A stretch of DNA of 64,000 nucleotides. It comes from Janthinobacterium rivuli (GTDB lineage Bacteria > Pseudomonadota > Gammaproteobacteria > Burkholderiales > Burkholderiaceae_D). This document shows, piece by piece, positions 33,941-44,566 of this stretch (its first letter is position 1; the number at the start of each line of letters is the position of its first letter). The stretch lies in contig NZ_WFLJ01000006.1 of the NCBI RefSeq assembly GCF_009208735.1, positions 186,001-250,000 on the forward strand, in the 5' to 3' direction. The notes below the pieces were generated by a model. It ran no database searches and was not told the DNA's origin. It was given only the letters and a program-made list of their open reading frames with translations. Made by a program: the position numbers and the translations under genes.

Positions 33941-34681
33941 ATGCCGACCATCGACTTCCTGCGCGCCTACTGGTCGCCGGCCGAGCTGGCGACGAATGGC
34001 GTGATCCTGCTGAACCTGCTGGGCGCGCTGCTGCTGGGCTTGCTGGTGGGCTACGAGCGTTCGTACCACGGGCGCGCGGCGGGCATGCGCACCTACAGCC
34101 TGGTGTGCATGGCGTCGGCCGCGCTGACGGTGCTGGGCGGCTATCCCGAGTTCTGGTACGGCGGCCATGGCGCCATCGTCGGCAGCGACCCCACGCGCGT
34201 CATCCAGGGCATCGTCACGGGTGTCGGTTTCCTCGGCGCCGGCGTGATCATGCGCGAAGGCTTCAATATCAGCGGCCTGACGACGGCCGCCTCGATCTGG
34301 GCCTCGTCCGTGATCGGCATCATGGTCGGCATCGGCTTTTATCTGTCGGCCATGGGCCTGGCCTTTCTTTGCGCGATGGCGATGATTTTTCTGTCAAAAT
34401 TGGAGAACTGGCTGCCGTCGCGCCACGCGGTGGCCATCACCATGCGCTTCAAGCAGGGTTTTGTCCCGCGCGAAGATGCGCTGCGGCGCATGGCGGCCAA
34501 GCGCGGCTATGACATCGCCGGCGGCTCGCTGACCATCGGCAGCACCGACGGCATGCAGGAGTGGCGTTTTGTCGCCATCGCGCATGGCAAGAACACGGGC
34601 GCCAGCCTGTCGGCCATGTCGGCCGAACTGGCCGCTTTCGAAGGCATCGCTGGCTTCCAGCTGTCGCACGCACGCAACTGA
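33941..34681 (+). CDS. MgtC/SapB family membrane protein
   Basis: A 246-residue inner-membrane protein. The N-terminal half (about 15-155) contains four to five helices with the family motif GYERSYHGRAAGMRTYSLVC and VTGVGFLGAGVIMREGFNISGLTTAAS, typical of MgtC/SapB. The C-terminal 80 residues form an ACT-like soluble domain. MgtC proteins are linked to survival at low magnesium and to control of the F-type ATP synthase in pathogens; here the role is inferred only from the family. No magnesium transporter gene is adjacent. Confidence 0.9.
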   Translation: MPTIDFLRAYWSPAELATNGVILLNLLGALLLGLLVGYERSYHGRAAGMRTYSLVCMASAALTVLGGYPEFWYGGHGAIVGSDPTRVIQGIVTGVGFLGAGVIMREGFNISGLTTAASIWASSVIGIMVGIGFYLSAMGLAFLCAMAMIFLSKLENWLPSRHAVAITMRFKQGFVPREDALRRMAAKRGYDIAGGSLTIGSTDGMQEWRFVAIAHGKNTGASLSAMSAELAAFEGIAGFQLSHARN

Positions 34682-34692
34682 AAAGGATGGAC

Positions 34693-35274
34693 ATGGACGC
34701 ACAGGCGCAAGAGGTACTCGATTTCTGGTTCCTGCCGCCGGATAACCCTGACCATGGCCAGTCGCGCGTGGAATGGTTCCGCAAGGATGACGGCTTCGAC
34801 GCGCAGATACGCGCGCGTTTCGGCGCGTTGATCGATGCCGCCATCGAGGGCGGCTTGCGCGACTGGGACAGCACGCCGCACGGCGCGCTGGCGCGCCTCA
34901 TCGTGCTCGATCAATTCACGCGCAATGTGTATCGCGGCACGCCGCGCGCGTTTGCCGGCGACGGCCAGGCGCTGGCGCTGGCCGTCGCCTTGACGCAAGC
35001 GGGGCAGGACCGGCAGCTGCCGCCGATGCTGCGCGCCTTCGCCTACCTGCCGTTCGAACACGCGGAAGACCTGGCCATGCAGGCACGCGCCGTCGAGCTG
35101 TTCCAGCTGCTGTCACAGGCGCAGCCCGGTTTTGACGGCATGCTCGATTATGCCGAGCGGCACCAGGAAGTGATCGCCCGCTTTGGCCGCTTCCCGCACC
35201 GCAACGCCATCCTCGGACGCGCCGCCACGCCGCAAGAGCTGGAATTCCTGCGCCAGCCGGGATCGAGTTTCTAG
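34693..35274 (+). CDS. DUF924 family protein
   Basis: A 193-residue helical protein opening MDAQAQEVLDFWFLPP, with LIVLDQFTRNVYRGTPRAFAGD and FAYLPFEHAEDLAMQ, the diagnostic segments of DUF924 (TPR-like fold, unknown function). ATG 34693 is chosen because AAAAGG lies eight bases before it; ATG 34687 is an alternative. It sits in a run of rightward genes from aminopeptidase P to DUF2520, with gaps of 11 and nine bases, so an operon is likely. Confidence 0.88.
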   Translation: MDAQAQEVLDFWFLPPDNPDHGQSRVEWFRKDDGFDAQIRARFGALIDAAIEGGLRDWDSTPHGALARLIVLDQFTRNVYRGTPRAFAGDGQALALAVALTQAGQDRQLPPMLRAFAYLPFEHAEDLAMQARAVELFQLLSQAQPGFDGMLDYAERHQEVIARFGRFPHRNAILGRAATPQELEFLRQPGSSF

Positions 35275-35283
35275 AGCATCACC

Positions 35284-36111
35284 ATGAACGTGACCCTGAA
35301 TATCATCGGCGCCGGCCATGTGGGCCGTGTGCTGGGCCGTCTGTTCGCCGGCGTGGACGGCATCGTGGTGCAGGATGTGCTGACGCGCTCGATGGCGTCG
35401 GCGCAGGCGGCCGTCGATTTCATCGGCGCCGGCACACCCGTCGCCAGCTATGCGGCCTTGCGGCGCGCCGACGTGACGATGCTGGCCGTTTCCGACGACC
35501 AGATCGGCCCGGCCTGCGCGGCGCTGGTGGCCGAGGGACGCCAGGCGGGCGCCATCGTGTTTCACTGCAGCGGCGCGCTGGCCTCGAATGTGCTGCTGGC
35601 GGCCACGCAGGCCGGCGCCTCTGTCGCCAGCGCCCACCCGATCCGCAGCTTTGCCGACCCGCGGCAGGTGGCCGCCACCTTTGACGGCACGTTTTGCGGC
35701 GTCGAAGGCGACCCGCTGGCGCTGGCCTTCCTGACGCCGGCCTTGAACGCCATCGGCGCGCGTCCCGTGCCCATCGATCCGGCCGCCAAGACGCTGTATC
35801 ACGCGGCCGCCGTCTTCGCCAGCAATTACCTGGTGACGGTGCTCGATGCCGCCTTGCGCGCCTACCAGGCGGCCGGCATCCCCGAACCTGTGGCGCGCGA
35901 ACTGGCGCAGCCGCTGGTGACGGAAGCGGTGGCGAATGTGTTCCGCCTGGGCGCCGCGCCCGCGCTGTCCGGCCCCATCGCACGGGGCGATTCGGCCACC
36001 GTGCAACGCCAGCAGCTGGCGGTGCAAGCCTGGGATCCCGCCACGGGCGAGTTGTACCGCGCGCTGGTGGCGCCCACGCAGGATCTGGCCAGGCGCAAGC
36101 GCGGGCAGTAA
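35284..36111 (+). CDS. Rossmann-fold protein with DUF2520 domain
   Basis: A 275-residue protein resembling 6-phosphogluconate- or pyrroline-5-carboxylate-type reductases. The nucleotide loop LNIIGAGHVGRVLG is at the N-terminus, the strand MLAVSDDQIG lies near 65, and SAHPIRSFADP near 118 is characteristic of the DUF2520-containing group. The C-terminal helical domain includes YHAAAVFASNYLVTV. The reaction is unknown; the family is conserved in bacteria as a putative oxidoreductase. It is the last gene of the rightward run; the convergent diguanylate cyclase gene ends one base away. Confidence 0.85.
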   Translation: MNVTLNIIGAGHVGRVLGRLFAGVDGIVVQDVLTRSMASAQAAVDFIGAGTPVASYAALRRADVTMLAVSDDQIGPACAALVAEGRQAGAIVFHCSGALASNVLLAATQAGASVASAHPIRSFADPRQVAATFDGTFCGVEGDPLALAFLTPALNAIGARPVPIDPAAKTLYHAAAVFASNYLVTVLDAALRAYQAAGIPEPVARELAQPLVTEAVANVFRLGAAPALSGPIARGDSATVQRQQLAVQAWDPATGELYRALVAPTQDLARRKRGQ

Positions 36112-36112
36112 C

Positions 36113-37570
36113 TTAGTCTGCGGCGTGCACGCAGTTGCGTCCGTTCTGCTTGGCCTGATACAGCGCGCTGTCGGCGCGCGAAAAGAAGGCCGATTCGCTT
36201 TCGTCCGGCCGGTACTCGGCCACGCCCAGGCTGATCGTCACGGGCACTTGCGGCGCGGGCAGGCCGAAATCGTGGCCTTCGATGGCGGCGCGCAGGTTTT
36301 CCGCCACGACCGCCGCTTTGGCCAGGTTGCAGTTATTCAGCAATACCAGGTATTCCTCGCCGCCCCAGCGCGTGATGACGTCGCTTTCGCGCACGGTGGC
36401 GCGCGCCACGTCGGCCACGCCACGGATGACCTTGTCGCCCCACAGGTGGCCATGGGTATCGTTGACGCGCTTGAAGAAATCGATGTCGAACAGGATGGCG
36501 GACATGGGCTGCTCGTTGCGCTTGGACAAGAGCATGGCGCGCTGGAACAGCAATTCCAGCGATTGGCGGTTCAATAGCCCGGTCAGCGCATCGGTCGAGG
36601 CGATGCGCTCGATGCGGCGCTGGTAGCGGTTCACCGTCAGCAGGGTCAATACCAGCACCAGCAGGGTGACGCCAAAGCTGATGGCCAGGTTGAAGATGAA
36701 GACGCGCTGCAGCGACTGGACTTCGTCGCTGACGTTCTGCTCGACCACCAGGTACCAGCCCAGCTCGGGAATGAAGCGCGAGTTGACGAGGATTTGCGCG
36801 CTGCCCAGCTGGTACGACAGATGCGTCGGTTCGCTGCGGTGGTTGATGATCTGGCCGGCAATGGCGCTCACGCCGGGCAGGCTGCGGATGTTGCCGTGCC
36901 CGTTGCGCATGGTCTTGCCAGCCAGCACCAGGGTGCCGGCGGCGTCGACAAAATAGATGTTGCGGTGGAAGCGTGCCTGGTAGCGGTCGATGATGTGGCT
37001 CATGGTGGCCAGGGTCAGGCCGATGCCGGTGGCGCCGATGAACCGGCCGTCGTAGTCGACCACGCGGTGGTTGATGAAGATGGTCATGCTGTCGCGGTTG
37101 GCCATGTCCACGTCGACATTCGTTTCATAGTCGGTCTTGTCCATGGCGCGCACGCGGTAGTACCAGATGTCGCGCGTCGCCTGCGGGCTGACGGATTTCA
37201 GGGTGCCTTCCGCGTAATAATATTTGCTGCTCTTGTCCGAGACGAGGAAGCTGGTGATGGCGCCGTATTTCTTCTTGACCTCGGCCAGGTAGCGCACGAT
37301 TTGCGCCGGGTTGTTTTCGCCGGCCAGTATCCAGTCGCGCACGAAGGTGTCGTGCGCCATCAGCGAAGAGATGAAGACGGGGCGCAGCATGTCCTTCTGG
37401 ATTTCGGAATAGATATTGTCGCCCGTCAGCGGCAAGGTCTGGTCGGCGATGCCATGCTCGATGGCCTGGCGCGAGGCCAGGTAGCTGGCCAGGCTGGTCG
37501 CCATGAAGCCCGCCCCCAGGATCAGGGTCAGGAGGATGAGCAGGCGGTACTTGATCGACAGAAGACGCAT
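36113..37570 (-). CDS. membrane-bound diguanylate cyclase (GGDEF)
   Basis: A 485-residue inner-membrane enzyme making cyclic di-GMP. Helices at about 8-30 and 310-330 enclose a large periplasmic sensor resembling dCache. The GGDEF domain follows, with the active site RWGGEEYLV near residue 403. An inhibitory site RxxD (RESD) stands five residues before it, so product inhibition is expected. ATG 37570 (MRLLSIKYR) starts just before the first helix and is preferred to the frame opening at 37645. It lies between two convergent genes. With the HD-GYP protein at 13966 it is one of two cyclic-di-GMP enzymes in the window. Confidence 0.93.
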   Translation of the reverse strand: MRLLSIKYRLLILLTLILGAGFMATSLASYLASRQAIEHGIADQTLPLTGDNIYSEIQKDMLRPVFISSLMAHDTFVRDWILAGENNPAQIVRYLAEVKKKYGAITSFLVSDKSSKYYYAEGTLKSVSPQATRDIWYYRVRAMDKTDYETNVDVDMANRDSMTIFINHRVVDYDGRFIGATGIGLTLATMSHIIDRYQARFHRNIYFVDAAGTLVLAGKTMRNGHGNIRSLPGVSAIAGQIINHRSEPTHLSYQLGSAQILVNSRFIPELGWYLVVEQNVSDEVQSLQRVFIFNLAISFGVTLLVLVLTLLTVNRYQRRIERIASTDALTGLLNRQSLELLFQRAMLLSKRNEQPMSAILFDIDFFKRVNDTHGHLWGDKVIRGVADVARATVRESDVITRWGGEEYLVLLNNCNLAKAAVVAENLRAAIEGHDFGLPAPQVPVTISLGVAEYRPDESESAFFSRADSALYQAKQNGRNCVHAAD

Positions 37571-37834
37571 GGGGACGAGGAGTGGCAGGGGGGAGGGCCA
37601 TCGTGACGCAGCCAAAAGTATGCAGCAGGCCGGGTATTGGCGCAATGATAACTGGCTTTATTGATAATTTAGGCAGGCGAACGCGACAAGATAACCACGA
37701 CTTACCAAATAAAAGTGCCGATTTGTCGACAAAGATGCAAATTAGCAATAAGATTTGATGAGGGGAATCATTGCGCACCGCCCCTGTCTTGCCGCCCGTT
37801 TCAGGCGCGGGACATTACGCGCAGGGAGTGTTGC

Positions 37835-38197
37835 ATGTTATTTTTAAAGAGTACGTCCGTCAGCAAGGCCCCCGGCATCTACGAGGTCGACATCGCCGCC
37901 AAGCCGCCAGGCAAGACCTTCGGCATTTTCCTCGCCACCGATCCCGACCATCCACCGCATGCCTTGCTGGGACAATTGAAGGCGCTCGGCTTCGAGAACA
38001 CCTATAGTTCGCCCTACCTGCACAAGGATGCGGGCAAAGTGCTGGACCTGCATTTCCAGAAGGATGGCACGGATATCTTCAAGGGCTGGAAAACCGAGGA
38101 GTGCACGCACAATCTGGCGGCCATCACGGCCCTGTTCGAGGAACACGGCATCACCATCGCTCCACGCGTGATGTCGATGGCGGAAGCCTACGCGTAA
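37835..38197 (+). CDS. unknown protein, 120 residues
   Basis: A compact, soluble-looking protein with mixed alpha/beta character: YEVDIAAKPPGKTFGIFLATD near the N-terminus, SSPYLHKDAGKVLDLHF in the middle and LAAITALFEEHGITIAPRV near the end. I do not recognise it. ATG 37835 is preceded by CAGGGAG seven bases away, a good ribosome binding site. The gene is alone between two convergent or divergent neighbours. No signal peptide or helix is seen. Confidence 0.65.
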   Translation: MLFLKSTSVSKAPGIYEVDIAAKPPGKTFGIFLATDPDHPPHALLGQLKALGFENTYSSPYLHKDAGKVLDLHFQKDGTDIFKGWKTEECTHNLAAITALFEEHGITIAPRVMSMAEAYA

Positions 38198-38203
38198 TTC
38201 GTG

Positions 38204-38785
38204 TCAACCCGCCTCCACTCCAATGTGATACAGCGCCCACGGGCAGCTGGCGAACCGTTCGGCCAGGGGCAGGGCCGCCACAGCCGCGATGCGGTCCGCA
38301 TCGTGGATCGCCCATAGCGGCCCCAGGCCGCCCAGCGCCATCGCCTGCCCGTCCAGGTGGGTGGCGACGATAAAACGCTGTGCGCGCGCCTGCGCCATGG
38401 TCAGCGCCGCCGCATAGCCATCCACGGCCCGCAGCAGCAGCCGCACGGCATCTTCCTCGGGCGCGCCCGCCGCCTTCAATACATCGACCAGCAGCGGCCC
38501 GCGCAGGGCGTGCGCCTTGCCATCGTATTCGAGGGTCGGGTGGATGGTGCGTGCCGGCAAGCTCGCCAGCGCCGCGAAGTCGAAGGCCCGCGCCCGTTCA
38601 AAACTGATCTTTTGCTTGTGCATCATCTGGTCGCGCATGGCGTCGAACGGGCCCCGGTTCGGCTTGGCTATGCTGCCCGTGATGGTCAGCAGGGCGGGAC
38701 CGCGCGGGCCGGAAGGTGCCGCCCGGGCGATGGCGGGCAGGGCCGCGGCGGTCATGCCGGCGGCGAGAAACTGACGTTTGCGCAT
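38204..38785 (-). CDS. sulfite-oxidase-fold (molybdopterin-oxidoreductase-like) protein
   Basis: A 193-residue exported protein. The leader MRKRQFLAAGMTAAALPAIARA resembles a twin-arginine signal with Lys-Arg in place of Arg-Arg. The rest fits the short sulfite-oxidase/YedY-like molybdopterin fold: LLTITGSIAKP at the front, the LEYDGKAHALRGPLLVDVLKAAG segment, VDGYAAALTM and LGGLGPLWAIHD. Short versions often lack the cofactor-binding cysteine, and none is visible at the expected place. The start at 38785 has GAGGAGAAG upstream. The frame continues upstream to 38845 but has no site. Confidence 0.75.
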   Translation of the reverse strand: MRKRQFLAAGMTAAALPAIARAAPSGPRGPALLTITGSIAKPNRGPFDAMRDQMMHKQKISFERARAFDFAALASLPARTIHPTLEYDGKAHALRGPLLVDVLKAAGAPEEDAVRLLLRAVDGYAAALTMAQARAQRFIVATHLDGQAMALGGLGPLWAIHDADRIAAVAALPLAERFASCPWALYHIGVEAG

Positions 38786-39010
38786 GCACTTCTCCTCTGG
38801 ACTGAAAATCGCTAATGTTCTTAAGTCTATCTTAAGTTCGCTCAACGGTGCGCATTTTACGGTTATTGTCAGTTTGCAATGTCGACTTACATCTTGTCAC
38901 AGTTCTTACGGAATCGTGAAAGACGTAGCTTTTTTCGGCTGTTATTGTGTAGTCATCGCACTTCGCTGAACTGCGAATCCAGGCACCATTCACTAATTGA
39001 GAGAGAGAAC

Positions 39011-39592
39011 ATGATGAAGAAGAAAATCCTGTTTGCAATGATCGCTTCCGTTACCGCACTGACCGGCATGAGCGCCGCGCACGCCGAAGGCGCCTATGTG
39101 GGTGCCGGCGTCACGGGTAACCGCTATAACTTCGATATTCCTGGCGCCACCAGCGCCGATAATCACAGCGGCTACAAGGCCGGCGCCAAGATCTTCGCCG
39201 GTTACGATTTCGATAAGACCTGGGCGATCGAAGGCGGCTATGCCGATTTCGGCAGCAAGGATTACAGCTATGTCACCGGCGCCGGCAACGGTTCCGTGAA
39301 AAGCGATTCGCACGGCTACTACTTGGCCGGCAAAGCCACCATGCCGGTGAGCGACAAGGTTGGCGTGTTCGGCAAACTGGGCGTGGCCAAGGTCAAGAAT
39401 AGCTTGAGCGGCACGGGCCTGTCGAGCGGCATCAGCGGCAACGACAAGACGGGCGTGTACGCTTCCGTCGGCGCCCAGTACGCGATCAACGAGAAAGTCT
39501 CGCTGACGGCGGAAGTGGAACACTTCGGCAAGAGCGCCGACCAGGGCCGCAAGGCCACGGGCCTCGCTTTGGGCGCACGCTACAACTTCTAA
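39011..39592 (+). CDS. small outer-membrane beta-barrel protein
   Basis: A 193-residue secreted protein with a typical signal peptide (MMKKKILFAMIASVTALTGM, cleavage after SAAHA). The mature part shows repeated amphipathic strands ending in the C-terminal motif LALGARYNF, the final aromatic residue being the hallmark of outer-membrane barrels. It matches the OmpA-like/outer-membrane-beta-barrel domain family of about eight strands. GAGAGAGAAC precedes ATG 39011; ATG 39014 is in frame. A strong bidirectional terminator follows. The function is probably structural or protective; the ligand is unknown. Confidence 0.88.
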   Translation: MMKKKILFAMIASVTALTGMSAAHAEGAYVGAGVTGNRYNFDIPGATSADNHSGYKAGAKIFAGYDFDKTWAIEGGYADFGSKDYSYVTGAGNGSVKSDSHGYYLAGKATMPVSDKVGVFGKLGVAKVKNSLSGTGLSSGISGNDKTGVYASVGAQYAINEKVSLTAEVEHFGKSADQGRKATGLALGARYNF

Positions 39593-39610
39593 TCACTTAG
39601 AGGTTTGCTG

Positions 39611-39647
39611 AAAAAAAAGGCAGTCACCGCGAGGTGACTGCCTTTTT
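39611..39647. terminator. bidirectional terminator between the barrel gene and ettA
   Basis: A perfect ten-base stem GGCAGTCACC / GGTGACTGCC (39619-39628 and 39633-39642) with a GCGA loop, flanked by eight A residues on the left and five T residues on the right. It serves both converging genes. Confidence 0.9.
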
Positions 39648-39666
39648 GCATTGCCGGACCTGAAAC

Positions 39667-41334
<1,668 letters not shown>

Positions 41335-41419
41335 TAGAAATCTCGGGTGATATACAAAGACGGACAGGATACGGTAAACGCCCGCTTCCGGCCAGCGCTG
41401 CGCGCTGCGGAAACGGACG

Positions 41420-42304
41420 CTAGGCGGTGGCGCGCGCGCGGCGCGCCGTCCACAGGCCTTCGGCCGCATACAGGCCCAGCGCCGTCCAGATGACGAGGAA
41501 GCCCAGCATGCGTTCGGGTGTGAACGATTCATGGAAGACCCACACGCCGATCAAGAGCTGGCCCGTGGGAGCGATGTATTGCAACAATCCCAGCACGGCC
41601 AGCGGCAGGCGGCGCGCGCCGGCCGCGAACAGCAGCAGGGGAATGGCCGTGATGGGGCCGGACGCCAGCAACAGCGCGCGCGTGGCGGTGGAATCCGTGT
41701 TGACGAAGCCGCTCTGGCCATGCCAGGCCAGCCACAGCATGTAGGCCAGCGCCAGGGGAAACAGAATCAAGGTTTCGAACGACAGTCCTTCCAGCGCGCC
41801 CAGCGCGGCCGTCTTGCGCAGCAAGCCATAGCCGCCGAAGGTGGCCGCCAGCAGCAGGGCGATCCACGGCACTTGCCCCGCCTGCCAAGTGAGCCAGGCC
41901 ACGCCGCAGGCGGCCAGGCCGATGGCCAGCCACTGCAGGCGGCGCAGGCGCTCGTGCAGCAGCAAAAAGCCCAGCATGACATTGATCAGGGGCGTGATGA
42001 AGTAGCCGAGGCTGGCGTCGACGACGTGGCCATTGTTGACGGCCCAGATATAGATGAACCAGTTGGCGGAGAGCAAAAACGCGCTGGCGACGAAACTGGC
42101 CACGACCCGGGGCTGCGCCTTCAGGCTGCCCAGCCAGCTCCACTGGCGGCGCACGGTCAGCACGATTCCCAGGAACAACAGCGACCAGACCATGCGGTGC
42201 GCCAGGATTTCCTGCGGCGCGATCTCGCCGATGGCGTGGAAGTACAGGGGGAACAGGCCCCAGCACAGGAAGGCGAGGGAGGCGTACAACATGCCTGGAT
42301 TCAT
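41420..42304 (-). CDS. rarD: EamA-family transporter RarD
   Basis: A 294-residue inner-membrane protein with ten hydrophobic helices in two EamA repeats. The RarD-specific opening GMLYASLAFLCWGLFPLYFH, EILAHRMVWSLLFL and LLSANWFIYIWAVNNGHVV are present. RarD proteins are drug/metabolite-superfamily members linked to chloramphenicol sensitivity, but the natural substrate is not known. It lies 85 bases upstream of ettA on the same strand. Divergent kup starts about 240 bases away. Confidence 0.92.
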   Translation of the reverse strand: MNPGMLYASLAFLCWGLFPLYFHAIGEIAPQEILAHRMVWSLLFLGIVLTVRRQWSWLGSLKAQPRVVASFVASAFLLSANWFIYIWAVNNGHVVDASLGYFITPLINVMLGFLLLHERLRRLQWLAIGLAACGVAWLTWQAGQVPWIALLLAATFGGYGLLRKTAALGALEGLSFETLILFPLALAYMLWLAWHGQSGFVNTDSTATRALLLASGPITAIPLLLFAAGARRLPLAVLGLLQYIAPTGQLLIGVWVFHESFTPERMLGFLVIWTALGLYAAEGLWTARRARATA

Positions 42305-42542
42305 GATGGGCTTCGCTGGAGAGTAGACAGTCTGTCATTATGGCTGAAAACATCGGGGGCTGCCCGGCGCCGCTGGCGAGGCGTAGAATGGCAACAAATC
42401 AATGGCCGCATGTCCGCGCAGCAAGGCGGAGCGGCATAAAACCACGACCTTGGGGCACCTGCGGAACCATGCAAAAATACTCTTGCTATTTGCTAATACC
42501 TATCATATTGTGCGATGCAACAAAACAAAAACGGGTGCAATC

Positions 42543-44420
42543 TTGACGTCGGAACATAAAAAAAGCGGCCTTGCCGGCTTGACGCTGGCGGCCGTCGGCA
42601 TCGTTTACGGCGATATCGGCACCAGTCCGCTGTACACCCTGAAGACCGTCTTCGACCCGGCCCACGGCCTGCTGCTCTCGCACGAGAACCTGCTGGGCAT
42701 CGTTTCCCTGATTTTCTGGGGCCTGACGCTGATCGTCTCGCTCAAGTACGTGACCCTGGTGTTGCGCGCCGACAACCGTGGCGAGGGCGGCATCATGGCC
42801 CTGATGGCGCTGGTGCTGTCGTCCGTCAGCCGCCTGTCGCGCTGGCATTTCCCGCTGATGGTGATCGGCGTCTTCGGCGCCACCCTGTTCTATGGCGATA
42901 GCGTGATCACGCCGGCCATTTCCGTGCTGTCGGCAATCGAAGGCCTGGAAGTGGCCACGCCCGCCTTCAGTCCGTACGTGGTGCCGCTGACGATCGCCGT
43001 GCTGGTGGGCCTGTATTCCGTGCAGTCGCACGGCACGGCCGGCATCGGCCGCTATTTTGCCCCCGTCATGGTGCTGTGGTTTGCCACGCTGGCCGGCATG
43101 GGCGTGGTCAACGTCATCAAGTCGCCGGCCATCCTGGCCGCGCTCAATCCCCTGCACGCTGCCACTTTCCTGATGAATAACGGCTTTGTCGCCTTCGTTG
43201 CCCTGGGCGCCGTGGTGCTGGCGCTGACGGGCGCCGAGGCGCTGTACGCCGACATGGGCCACTTCGGCAAGAAGCCGATCCGCCTGGCCTGGTTCCTGAT
43301 CGCCTTTCCCGCGCTGGCGCTGAACTACCTGGGCCAGGGCGGCTTGCTGCTGGCCCATCCGGAAGCCGTGTCGAATCCGTTTTACCAGCAGCTGGGCGCG
43401 TGGAGCGTGTATCCGCTGGTGATCCTGTCGACCATGGCCACCGTGATCGCCTCGCAGGCGACCATTTCCGGCACCTTCTCGATGACCAAGCAAGCCATCG
43501 CGCTGGGCTTCCTGCCGCGCATGCGCGTGCGCCACACGTCGGAAAGCGAAATCGGGCAAATCTACATTCCCGCCGTGAACTGGCTGCAGCTGGCCGTGGT
43601 GCTGCTGGCCGTCATCGGCTTCGGTTCCTCGGAAAACCTGGCCGCCGCCTACGGCATTGCCGTCACGGCCACCATGCTGTCGACCACTATCCTGACTTTC
43701 TTCGTCATCCGCTACCGCTGGAAGATGAACCTGGCCCTGTGCTGGGCCGCCACGGGCTTTTTCCTGATCATCGACGTCAACCTGGTGTCGGCGACCGCGC
43801 TCAAGCTGTTCCATGGCGGCTGGTTCCCGCTGCTGCTGGGTTCGATCTTGTTCATTGTCATGCTGACCTGGAAGCGGGGCCGCCAGCTGGTGTTCCAGAA
43901 TCTGGAAAAGCATGCGATTCCGCTCGACGATTTCCTCTCGTCGCTGTTCATCGCGCCGCCGCAGCGCGTGCCCGGCACGGCCATCTTCCTGCGCGGCGAA
44001 ACGGATGGCGTGCCGCATGCGCTGCTGCATAATTTGCTGCACAACAAAGTGTTGCACGAACGGGTGATTTTCCTGACCGTCTTCATGCATGAAGAGCCAT
44101 GGGTGGCGCCTTCCGAGCGCGTGCGCGTGGTGGAGCTGGGCCACCAGTGCTACCAGGTCAATGTGCATTACGGCTTCAAGGATGAGCCGGACATCCCGGC
44201 GGCGCTGGCACAGTGCGCCGAGCAGGGACTGGACTTCGAGATGATGGAAACGTCGTTCTTCATCGCCCGCCAGACCATCATCTCGACGCCGGGCGCCGGC
44301 ATGATGCCGTGGCGCGAGCACCTGTTCGTCACCATGTCGCGCAATGCGCGCACGGCGGCCGACTACTATCAGATTCCCAGCAACCGTGTGATCGAACTGG
44401 GCACGCAGGTGGAAATATAG
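42543..44420 (+). CDS. kup: KUP-type potassium uptake protein
   Basis: A 625-residue inner-membrane potassium importer with about twelve helices. The signature GIVYGDIGTSPLYTLK lies near residue 17; GEGGIMALMALV and FYGDSVITPAISVLSAIEGL follow, with a soluble C-terminal domain of about 170 residues. The start is unusual: TTG at 42543 (Leu-Thr-Ser-Glu-His-Lys-Lys) immediately before the conserved region. The frame continues upstream to an ATG at 42402, but that extension is not family-like. The ribosome binding site is weak (GGGTG). Confidence 0.93.
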   Translation: MTSEHKKSGLAGLTLAAVGIVYGDIGTSPLYTLKTVFDPAHGLLLSHENLLGIVSLIFWGLTLIVSLKYVTLVLRADNRGEGGIMALMALVLSSVSRLSRWHFPLMVIGVFGATLFYGDSVITPAISVLSAIEGLEVATPAFSPYVVPLTIAVLVGLYSVQSHGTAGIGRYFAPVMVLWFATLAGMGVVNVIKSPAILAALNPLHAATFLMNNGFVAFVALGAVVLALTGAEALYADMGHFGKKPIRLAWFLIAFPALALNYLGQGGLLLAHPEAVSNPFYQQLGAWSVYPLVILSTMATVIASQATISGTFSMTKQAIALGFLPRMRVRHTSESEIGQIYIPAVNWLQLAVVLLAVIGFGSSENLAAAYGIAVTATMLSTTILTFFVIRYRWKMNLALCWAATGFFLIIDVNLVSATALKLFHGGWFPLLLGSILFIVMLTWKRGRQLVFQNLEKHAIPLDDFLSSLFIAPPQRVPGTAIFLRGETDGVPHALLHNLLHNKVLHERVIFLTVFMHEEPWVAPSERVRVVELGHQCYQVNVHYGFKDEPDIPAALAQCAEQGLDFEMMETSFFIARQTIISTPGAGMMPWREHLFVTMSRNARTAADYYQIPSNRVIELGTQVEI

Positions 44421-44507
44421 ACATTGTATCAACGTTGCATCGAGACACATTTATTGCCCTGCTTACGTCTGCTTACAAATGGGCTACGCGAGTCCTGTTA
44501 AACTCCA

Positions 44508-44534
44508 GCCCGTACCGGTCCGCACCGTACGGGC
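44508..44534 (+). promoter_or_regulatory. leader hairpin upstream of the FKBP gene
   Basis: GCCCGTAC (44508-44515) pairs with GTACGGGC (44527-44534), and the inner GGT pairs with ACC, 32 bases before the FKBP start. No T run follows, so it is not a classical terminator. It could be a kup 3' hairpin or a structured leader. Confidence 0.4.
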
Positions 44535-44566
44535 CTTAGTCACACACCAATATTTAAAGGGAAACC

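Noticed and set aside
38778-39010. Small frames between the sulfite-oxidase-fold gene and the barrel gene
   Set aside because: They lie in an intergenic promoter region, lack ribosome binding sites and have no motif.
42486-44450. 654-residue frame antisense to kup
   Set aside because: It is complementary to a conserved transporter and His/Gln-rich, as expected for a GC-rich shadow frame.
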